A stretch of DNA of 37,213 bases from Candidatus Mediterraneibacter norwichensis (lineage in GTDB: Bacteria; Bacillota; Clostridia; Lachnospirales; Lachnospiraceae): positions 1-37,213 of the forward strand of contig DXIU01000008.1 in the NCBI GenBank assembly GCA_019112765.1, written 5' to 3'. Position 1 is the first letter of the stretch. Each line of letters starts with the position of its first letter. Positions 31,801 to 37,213 of this stretch are shown piece by piece. The notes beneath the pieces were generated by a model that was not told the DNA's origin, did no database searches, and saw only the letters and a program-made list of their open reading frames with translations. The translations under genes were made by a program, and so were the position numbers.

Positions 31801-32471
31801 ATATCCTGCCCGCGCCGGCGCGCCCGCAGTTCTGCGTTTTTCACAAATCCGGAGGAAAGCAGGTCCTCCCCCTTATATGCCAGGACACAGGAGTCCAGCC
31901 ATTTTCCGGGCTGGGGATAACTGCAGGAAAACTCATACAGTTTCAGGATCAGTTCCTCAATCTTCCTGTCATTTCTTCCCCTGCCGAATTTTTCGACGAA
32001 CGCAAGGAATCTCTCATCACCCTTTTCATAGCATTCTTCCAGCATTTCATCCAGAACATCCTGCCTGAGCAGCTTCAATTCCCCTTCTTCCACAATGCGG
32101 AATCCGGGGTCTATACCGATCACATGAAAATGATCTCTTATAACAGAAAGACAGAAGCTGTGAATTGTCGTTATGGGAGCCGTATGAATCAGCGCTGCCT
32201 GCCGCTCCAGTCTGTCATCTCCCGGGCGCTGTTCCAGCTGCTTTTCAATAGCAGCGGCAATCCGCTCTTTCATCTCTGAAGCCGCCGCCTCTGTAAAAGT
32301 CACAATAAGCATCCGGTCCACATCCACTGGTTCGCGGGCATCGGTTATCCTCTGAATAATACGCTCCACCAGCACTGCCGTCTTCCCTGACCCCGCTGCC
32401 GCGGACACCAGAATATTCCGGTTTCTCAGATCAATGACTTTCTGCTGCTCCGCTGTCCACACTGTTCCCAT
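28803..32471 (-). CDS. addA: ATP-dependent helicase/nuclease subunit A
   Basis: AddA is the helicase-nuclease that, with AddB, resects double-strand breaks for recombination. The 1222-residue protein has a UvrD-like helicase with Q-motif WTAEQQKVI (5-13), Walker A SAAAGSGKTAVL (23-34), DEYQDSN in motif II, SIHKSKGLEFPIV and the late MRVLYVAMTRAKEK, then a C-terminal RecB-type nuclease with LVVLDYKTDQV. The frame goes 22 codons upstream, but the ATG at 32471 follows a GGGGG-rich site and starts the conserved motif. It overlaps the end of addB by 41 bases. Confidence 0.95.
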   Translation of the reverse strand: MGTVWTAEQQKVIDLRNRNILVSAAAGSGKTAVLVERIIQRITDAREPVDVDRMLIVTFTEAAASEMKERIAAAIEKQLEQRPGDDRLERQAALIHTAPITTIHSFCLSVIRDHFHVIGIDPGFRIVEEGELKLLRQDVLDEMLEECYEKGDERFLAFVEKFGRGRNDRKIEELILKLYEFSCSYPQPGKWLDSCVLAYKGEDLLSSGFVKNAELRARRRGQDIDGILSRALKICEEPDGPYMYADMIESDRKYLDRIVKAENFETMYEAVNGFAWKRLSTKRDETVSAEKKDEVKKLRKQAKKLVEGIQAAYFYAPWQEWAEDMKDASGSMETLSGLVKKFSKLLGEKKRSRNMIDFNDMEQFALSILTEEKDGHLTSSRVAEEYQERFEEVMIDEYQDSNLVQETILTSVSRMGRGQNNIFMVGDVKQSIYRFRLSRPELFMEKYDTYTPEDSTCQRVDLHKNFRSRPEVLESVNYLFEQIMQRGFGGIEYDDNAALYAGADFPPEPEDAAGGSSYRTEFLLMDKKDASVRNADGSRDEKKAEARMIARRIRELTDSGMVYDRARGTYRRVQYRDIVILTRSIKGWAESLSSVLAEEGIPAYSVSREGYFETYEVSVLMDYLRILDNARQDLPLAAVLTSPFGGLDVQELARIRLAFPGLPFYAAAARYAEEYMKAEEMPENDSGTGAKLAAFYEQTVYFRRKVPYTPIHELLGEITDRTGYGTYISAMPGGAQRQANVEMLMEKAAAFEGTSYKGLFNFIRYIEQLRKYDVDYGEAGILDEQADTVRIMSIHKSKGLEFPIVFAAGMGKAFNMQDVRGSVILHPELGAGLDAVDLKQRTKAPTFLKKMIQEESALENLAEEMRVLYVAMTRAKEKMILTGVRELPENMKENIRISRTEEKSGAKGGNSPDKMELYRLEEAKTCLDWIIPAVFSGENGQIRQGCPIDVRLFTAEDIRNEKEAEHTADVLARDTLEHWDCTKHHAPEYGECLKEQMDYTYPWEAEGQMKLKFTVSELKKRTALREEAGEEMYQEPDVVPLIPRFLTEEEALTGASRGSAYHKLLELLDFTEKYDEERLAQAVGKYRAAGKLTEEMADCIRTDDILYFLGCKSGRRMAEAAAHGRLYREQPFVLGVPSAEIYPEDQSGETVLVQGIIDVYFEEPDGLVVLDYKTDQVRTADELKEKYHAQLDYYAQALEQLTEKPVKEKIIYSFTLRKEIAV

Positions 32472-35400
32472 GATCTGACGCCCCCTTTCTTTCCTTTTCC
32501 ACCCTGTCTTTTCCGGGATTCGCCGGTCTGCCGGCATCTTCCACGGGATCCCCTGTCTTAAGACGCATCATCTCCACGGCCTCTTCCAGAGAATACTTCT
32601 CCAGCTGTCTGTAGCGGCACCCGTCGATTCTGGGATCAAATCCGCAGATGTCTCTGCACTCGCAGTAATCACATCCTGTAGCGCCGTTCAGCTCATAGGG
32701 TTCTGCCTGCACTTCTCCCTCATACATTTTTTCCTTCAGTTCTGACTCCATAATCTTTGTGTAGGCCAGCATGGTCCGGAACTCTCCGGGGGTAAGTACG
32801 CGGGATGCCTTGCTCAGAGAACCGTCCTTATTCCTTCCCACAGGAAAGCGTACAGAGTTCCCCGACAGATCGTGTTCCAGATGATCTACCACCTGCGCGT
32901 CTCCGTTTACAAGTCCGTCCAGACGCAGCTCTTTCAGAATTCTGTTTTCCACTTCTTCCTCGGTATCCGCCCGGTTCACAAAGGGATCCTGTATACGGTA
33001 GTAGAAGATTCCCGCCGGACAGATCTCCCGGTCCGGATGCTTCTTTTCTTCGATTTCCATGGCCGCATTGAGATACACCGGAAGCTGAATCTGCAGGCCG
33101 TGATAAAACGCGGTAATATCAAAGCTTTTCATGCCCGTCTTATAATCCGTCACCTTCACATACACTCTGTCCTCATCTTCACAGGTATCAATCCGGTCAA
33201 TCTTTCCGCTTCCGAATTTCAGTTCATAGCCGCTGGGCACAAAATCTCCCTTTTCCAGCTGCCGGGTCAGCGCCCACACAGACCGGCGGATCAGCCGCTT
33301 TATCCGTTGAATCATATACTCGTTCCGAGCAGAACTGTAAAGTACCGTGTTCCCGTAATCCACAATACTTTCCTCCACACTTTCATCAATCAGCGCATCT
33401 CTCTTTTCTTCCGGCATCTCCACCCAGCTTAAATTTTCCCGGTCGGCTTTTCTGGAAAAACGCTCCAGCGCCTGGTGAGCAATATTCCCCAGATCCAGGG
33501 CCTCAAATCCATATTCCTCCCGATCCGAAAGCTTCAGCCCGTATCTCAGGAAATGGGCGCAGGCACAGGAGGCGAACTGCTCCAGTCTGGTCACGCTGAT
33601 CCGGTCCGGTTCCGGATAGAGCTGCTTTGCCGTCTCCGGTTCCAGGGGCTTTCTGTTGTTTCTTCTGAATCCCGCGCTGACAATCCGGCGAAGACCGGAA
33701 GCGCTCTCTTTGTCTGCCGCATACCAGGTATACAGTTCCTTCCATTCCCTGCTGACGCCGTACTGTCTGTCCCTGACACCCTGAGCCAGCCACTGCACGC
33801 CCGTCCTGCGGGTAAGCTCCCGCTCCGGCATCGCTTTTTTCTCTTCATCCTGTACGCAGATACGGGGGAACAGCCGCCGGATATCCTGAACCAGATAAGC
33901 CGGCCTTATGGTTTTCCCCTCCGCGGACACTCTGGACCAGGATACAGACAGATATTCCGATGGCTTCGTCAGATTAAGATACAGGTAAAATTTCTGAATA
34001 TAAATCTGCTCTTTCGCCCCCGGAGACAGAGCGATCTTCTCCGCCCGGAACTGATCCCTGTCCCGCTCTGACAGGAGCCCGCGTCCCCCTGCATTTCCCG
34101 GAAGCATCGTGTCATTGGCCCCTACAAAAAACAAAGCTCTGATATTTTTAATTCTGGTACGCTCCACGTCTCCGATAACAAGCTGATCCAGACTGGGAGG
34201 GATCACACCTACTTTCGCCTCTTCCAGCCCTGCATCCAGAAGTTCGCGGTATTCCTTTAATGAGATCGTCTCTCCGCCCAGAAGTTCTACAAATTTATCA
34301 AACAGATCCATGACAATTCTGTATACCTGGGCATACTCCTTCGCCAGCGCCAGTTCTCCCTGTTCCTGGAAATCCAGCTCCATTATTTTCAGTTTTTCCT
34401 GCAGCTTTTCCTGTACAAGATACTCATAAACTGCCAGCGTCACATCCCTGACCGTCTTTTTCCTCTGCTTTAAAATGCCCATGAGCCCGGCTGTCTTTTC
34501 CACAAAAATAACACGCAGGTGGTTCAGTTCTGCCAGTTCTTCCTCATCTGTATTCCCGGTACGGCGCACCCATGCCTGCTGCCATTTTCTGTATCCCTTA
34601 ATGCCCAGAGCAAGACAGTAATTTTCCAGCCGGTCCACCTCATCACAGTCAAAGCCGCACAGTCCTGTTCTCAGATGGCGGAAAACACTTTCATAAGTAA
34701 AATTCTGTTCTGCCATTTCCAGAAGACTCCGCAGATACTCTACAAAAGCATTGAGCAGAATGCTCTTTTTGTGATCCATAAAAACAGGAATATCATACAG
34801 ACTGCATGCCTTTTCAAGGGCATTGACATACACATCCATATCCGCGGCGATTACCGCAATCTCCCGGTAGCGAAGCCCTTTCTCCCGCACCAGCCGGCGG
34901 ATGCTCTCCGCGACATACCTGGCTTCTCCTCTGGGATTTCCGGCTTCATGAAGAGTAACCGCATCCTGCTCATCTGCAAATGATTTTCCCGAATACCGGA
35001 ACAGTTCAGATTCCAGAAAGGCCATTCCGGGATTGTTCCGGAACCGCCGCACAGGTTTTCCGTAAAGATACACAGGATCCTCCGTCTCCGCCCCTGCTTC
35101 CTGTGCCGTTTTCATCAGGGAAACCGTCATCTGCTTGCTCATGGCAAACATCTGATAAGGATGGCGGCAGACAAAGGGATCTTCCCGTTCATCCATCTCC
35201 ACCGTAATCATTACCTTTTCACACACTTTCAGCAGTTCTCCCATGAGACGGTTCTGCACAGGCGTAAATCCGGTAAAACCGTCAAGCGCTACAGTACTTC
35301 CCCGCAGAATCCCGGAAAACGGCACGGCGTCGCTGAGCACATCCAGCATTTCCTCTTTGGTAATGTATTTTTCACTCAGATAATCCTCAAATTTCTCATA

Positions 35401-35886
35401 AACTTTCCGGATATCTTTCAGTTTATAGTACAGATAACTTTCCGGATTCAGGGTATCCATAAATTCATCCAGCCGGTCAAAATCAACCCCGTACTGGGTA
35501 AATTCCGAAATCACGGACTTTACCTCACTGATATAGCCCTGTTTCTTCAGATTGCCTTTCAGCACCGTAAGCTCTTCTTCGCACTCTCCGGCAATCCTCC
35601 TGAGCACCAGATTCTTTCCTTCATCGTCAAGCACGGTCCGGTTGTCCTCCCCCAGCTCCTCAAAAACCCGGTGCGCCAGTCTTCCGAAACTCAGGACATC
35701 CACATTCATGATTCCTCCTCTGGGGTGAGCCATGCACAGATCTTTCTGGGTCTGCATGGTAAACTGCTCGGGCACAAGAACAAGATAATTCTTCTCCGGA
35801 TGCCTCACTGCTTCTTCCACAATATAATGATATAAATAATAGGACTTTCCGTTTCCGGAATTCCCGAAAATGAACTGTAAGGACAT
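32431..35886 (-). CDS. addB: ATP-dependent nuclease subunit B
   Basis: AddB pairs with AddA and has an inactive-helicase fold plus its own nuclease. The 1151-residue protein starts with Walker A FGNSGNGKS (7-15). The C-terminal half has the nuclease motif VTDYKTGMKSFDI and the cysteines of the 4Fe-4S staple: one in the ASCACAHFLRYG segment (about 805) and three in the CDYCECRDIC cluster (about 1095). No key residue looks lost. It is first in addB-addA-DUF1294, after a GGGAGGAAG ribosome site and a good promoter. Confidence 0.95.
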   Translation of the reverse strand: MSLQFIFGNSGNGKSYYLYHYIVEEAVRHPEKNYLVLVPEQFTMQTQKDLCMAHPRGGIMNVDVLSFGRLAHRVFEELGEDNRTVLDDEGKNLVLRRIAGECEEELTVLKGNLKKQGYISEVKSVISEFTQYGVDFDRLDEFMDTLNPESYLYYKLKDIRKVYEKFEDYLSEKYITKEEMLDVLSDAVPFSGILRGSTVALDGFTGFTPVQNRLMGELLKVCEKVMITVEMDEREDPFVCRHPYQMFAMSKQMTVSLMKTAQEAGAETEDPVYLYGKPVRRFRNNPGMAFLESELFRYSGKSFADEQDAVTLHEAGNPRGEARYVAESIRRLVREKGLRYREIAVIAADMDVYVNALEKACSLYDIPVFMDHKKSILLNAFVEYLRSLLEMAEQNFTYESVFRHLRTGLCGFDCDEVDRLENYCLALGIKGYRKWQQAWVRRTGNTDEEELAELNHLRVIFVEKTAGLMGILKQRKKTVRDVTLAVYEYLVQEKLQEKLKIMELDFQEQGELALAKEYAQVYRIVMDLFDKFVELLGGETISLKEYRELLDAGLEEAKVGVIPPSLDQLVIGDVERTRIKNIRALFFVGANDTMLPGNAGGRGLLSERDRDQFRAEKIALSPGAKEQIYIQKFYLYLNLTKPSEYLSVSWSRVSAEGKTIRPAYLVQDIRRLFPRICVQDEEKKAMPERELTRRTGVQWLAQGVRDRQYGVSREWKELYTWYAADKESASGLRRIVSAGFRRNNRKPLEPETAKQLYPEPDRISVTRLEQFASCACAHFLRYGLKLSDREEYGFEALDLGNIAHQALERFSRKADRENLSWVEMPEEKRDALIDESVEESIVDYGNTVLYSSARNEYMIQRIKRLIRRSVWALTRQLEKGDFVPSGYELKFGSGKIDRIDTCEDEDRVYVKVTDYKTGMKSFDITAFYHGLQIQLPVYLNAAMEIEEKKHPDREICPAGIFYYRIQDPFVNRADTEEEVENRILKELRLDGLVNGDAQVVDHLEHDLSGNSVRFPVGRNKDGSLSKASRVLTPGEFRTMLAYTKIMESELKEKMYEGEVQAEPYELNGATGCDYCECRDICGFDPRIDGCRYRQLEKYSLEEAVEMMRLKTGDPVEDAGRPANPGKDRVEKERKGASDHGNSVDSGAAESH

Positions 35887-35965
35887 ATCTTCCTCCCATC
35901 TGCCGATTTTCCGCTTCCTTCGGCCGCGCAGCGTTCAAAAAAAATTCTGTAAGTCATATGATATC

Positions 35966-35994
35966 ATTATACTATCCGGAAAATAAACGGACAA
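35966..35994 (-). promoter_or_regulatory. Promoter of addBA
   Basis: On the minus strand TTGTCC (35989-35994) and TATAAT (35966-35971) have a 17-base spacer, about 80 bases before addB. It is back to back with the plus-strand promoter at 36047. Confidence 0.7.
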
Positions 35995-36046
35995 CCCGCA
36001 AATATTCCCCTGCAGATTTCCTTTATTTTTCCGGAGCAGTACTGGT

Positions 36047-36076
36047 TTGACAGAACCTGTGTTCTGTCTTTATAAT
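36047..36076 (+). promoter_or_regulatory. Promoter with an SOS-box-like inverted repeat
   Basis: TTGACA (36047-36052) and TATAAT (36071-36076) are separated by 18 bases. A perfect 8-bp inverted repeat GACAGAAC-CTGT-GTTCTGTC (36049-36068) lies from the -35 through the spacer. Its core GAAC-N4-GTTC matches the core of the Firmicute LexA/DinR box, although the outer bases and inner R/Y pattern are not fully consensus. Confidence 0.65.
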
Positions 36077-36130
36077 AAATACGGGGAAATAAAGATTTAA
36101 GTTATTAAAGAAGAAAGAGAGGAACATATT

Positions 36131-36577
36131 ATGCAATGTCCAAACTGCGGCACTGAAGTAACCGGAAAATTCTGCCCTCAATGCGGGCAGTCCATGCCTG
36201 AAAACGCATCATACACGAATCCACCTTATGAGGATCCTTCCCAGGGAAACGGAGACAGTTATACAGGAAGCGCTCCGCAGCCGGATCCTTATGCTGCCCG
36301 GTATTACGCGCCGGCCGGCCCGTATTCCGTCCATATTCCGCCGGAATATAAGCCAATCTCCATGTGGGGATACTTCGGCTATCAGATTCTGTTTGCCATT
36401 CCGCTTATCGGATTTATCCTTCTGCTTGTTTTTGCCCTCGGCGGAACCCGCAATATCAATCTCAGAAATTTTGCCAGATCATATTTCTGTCTGCTGATCA
36501 TACTCGTTATACTTGTTCTGGTTGTATTTTCTCTTACGGCAGGTTTTGCCGGCCTTTCCGGTATAAGCGGCAATTGA
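36131..36577 (+). CDS. Zinc-ribbon membrane protein of unknown function
   Basis: The 148-residue protein starts with a rubredoxin-like zinc ribbon ([18 protein letters not shown], Cys3, Cys6, Cys15, Cys18). A Pro/Tyr/Gly/Ser-rich linker (about 20-75) follows, then two membrane segments (about 80-102 and 113-140) and a short Gly/Ser tail. Many Firmicutes have such zinc-ribbon/TM proteins with no known role. The promoter upstream has a LexA-like palindrome, so DNA-damage induction is possible. It is divergent from addBA and 118 bases upstream of thioredoxin, which has its own promoter. Confidence 0.8.
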   Translation: MQCPNCGTEVTGKFCPQCGQSMPENASYTNPPYEDPSQGNGDSYTGSAPQPDPYAARYYAPAGPYSVHIPPEYKPISMWGYFGYQILFAIPLIGFILLLVFALGGTRNINLRNFARSYFCLLIILVILVLVVFSLTAGFAGLSGISGN

Positions 36578-36585
36578 TAATTATT

Positions 36586-36626
36586 TGTGATTTTGTCACA
36601 GAAAACTTTCTGTTATATGCTATACT
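36586..36626 (+). promoter_or_regulatory. trxA promoter with a TGTGA-N5-TCACA repeat
   Basis: An extended -10 (TGC-TATACT, 36618-36626) puts the start near 36633. An inverted repeat TGTGA-TTTTG-TCACA (36586-36600) is centred about 40 bases upstream. It resembles a Crp-type site but with N5 instead of N6 spacing, so regulator binding is uncertain. Confidence 0.45.
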
Positions 36627-36695
36627 AAAGACATCCCGGAAGGGAAATGATATAACTATCAGAAACTACTGAACTGTTTAAAGGAGGATTCAATT

Positions 36696-37004
36696 ATGGC
36701 AGTTATTAAATTAACAAAAGATAATTTTGACCAGGAGGTTATGCAGTCCGGCAAACCGGTCCTTATTGATTTCTATGCAGACTGGTGCGGACCCTGTAAA
36801 ATGATGAGCCCGGTTGTAGAAGAAGTGTCAGACGAAATGCCTGATGTAAAAGTATGCAAGATCAATATTGATGAAGAAATGGATCTGGCACAGAGATTCG
36901 GTGTGATGAGTATCCCGACATTCATCTCCTTTAATGGCGGAGAGATCAGAGGGAAACAGATCGGAGCGGTGCCGAAAAGCGCGCTGGTGGATCTGGTTAA
37001 ATAA
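36696..37004 (+). CDS. trxA: Thioredoxin
   Basis: Thioredoxin reduces protein disulfides in the cytosol. The 102-residue product has the active site WCGPC (30-34) with ADWCGPCKMM, the cis-proline loop SIPTF, and a late GGEIRGKQIGAVPKSAL. Length is normal and no residue is missing. The start has a strong AAAGGAGG site. No thioredoxin reductase is seen in the window. It is the last gene; structured non-coding DNA follows to the edge. Confidence 0.97.
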   Translation: MAVIKLTKDNFDQEVMQSGKPVLIDFYADWCGPCKMMSPVVEEVSDEMPDVKVCKINIDEEMDLAQRFGVMSIPTFISFNGGEIRGKQIGAVPKSALVDLVK

Positions 37005-37101
37005 CTTCGGATTTGCCGAAGGGACTTTCCGGACAGCAGACACAAACCGGAAGGGAAGGAAGTTTTTATAAGACGGATTCAGAAGAGGGGGACAGGGAAT
37101 T

Positions 37102-37149
37102 CTGATTCCGTTCCATGAGTTAAGAAAAATAACGGAACCTGGGAATCAG
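37102..37149 (+). repeat. Inverted repeat downstream of trxA
   Basis: CTGATTCC-GTTCC (37102-37114) pairs with GGAAC-CTG-GGAATCAG (37134-37149), leaving a 3-base bulge and a 19-base loop. No T-tract follows, so it is not a simple terminator. Confidence 0.6.
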
Positions 37150-37156
37150 CTAAAAG

Positions 37157-37213
37157 CAGGATTTGCAGCGGGCTAACTCGCATGCGCTCGGACAGAGCCC
37201 GCTGTAAATCCTG
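37157..37213. repeat. Long inverted repeat at the right edge (probable terminator, cut by the window end)
   Basis: 18-base arms at 37157-37174 and 37196-37213 pair with one G-T wobble around a 21-base loop containing the palindrome CGCATGCG. The left flank is AAAAG, so a CTTTT may follow beyond the edge, as in a bidirectional terminator. It could equally be one unit of a REP-like repeat. Confidence 0.6.

Overview
The window looks like chromosomal DNA of an anaerobic, spore-forming Clostridia member, most likely Lachnospiraceae. The evidence is an alpha/beta-type small acid-soluble spore protein, DapL for lysine/peptidoglycan synthesis, a T-box-controlled archaeal-type AspRS with GatCAB, AddAB, and a split purine pathway (archaeal-type PurO plus a stand-alone AICAR transformylase). 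I see no phage, transposase, CRISPR array or defence island. It is mostly core genome, and the most unusual material is in leader RNAs and repeats.

Layout. 1-584 (minus): two tandem strong promoters and an A/T-rich upstream tract feed a leader that runs off the left edge, probably of an rRNA operon. 585-878 (minus): tRNA-Ser(GGA) and tRNA-Ser(UGA) with their own promoter and terminator. 875-9613 (minus): ten closely spaced genes, carD-like, CNNM/CorC-type membrane protein, purO, AICAR transformylase, tsaE, tsaB-rimI fusion, small zinc-ribbon protein, rnz, tsaD, ispD. Three t6A-synthesis proteins (TsaB, TsaD, TsaE) and tRNA 3'-processing (RNase Z) sit together. 9867-11360 (minus): xpt and a YesL-like membrane protein. 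11783-13130: tRNA-Gly(UCC), with a divergent promoter serving a small conserved-looking gene, then a ferredoxin-type gene that has its own activator-type promoter. 13209-15770 (minus): a small membrane protein, nth, a PF06541-type membrane protein, rpiB. 16021-21254 (minus): the tRNA-dependent transamidation operon aspS2-gatC-gatA-gatB behind a long T-box leader. 21410-25730 (minus): CdaR/PucR-type regulator, ftsE, ftsX, S41 protease. 25957-28208 (minus): a divergent WecG/TagA-type protein, a spore SASP, dapL. 28531-35886 (minus): addB-addA-DUF1294. 36131-37004 (plus): zinc-ribbon membrane protein and thioredoxin, then two inverted repeats up to the right edge.

The best candidates for something new are in the RNA leaders. 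The T-box leader (about 459 nt) carries a nested repeat/palindrome block bounded by two identical 33-bp direct repeats, and near its 5' end has a GAAC that could present overlapping Glu (GAA) and Asn (AAC) codons. dapL has a terminator-like hairpin between its predicted promoter and its start codon. Several promoters have well-placed inverted repeats (12336-12351, 36049-36068). All coordinates, motifs and spacings were read by eye; no search or folding program was run.
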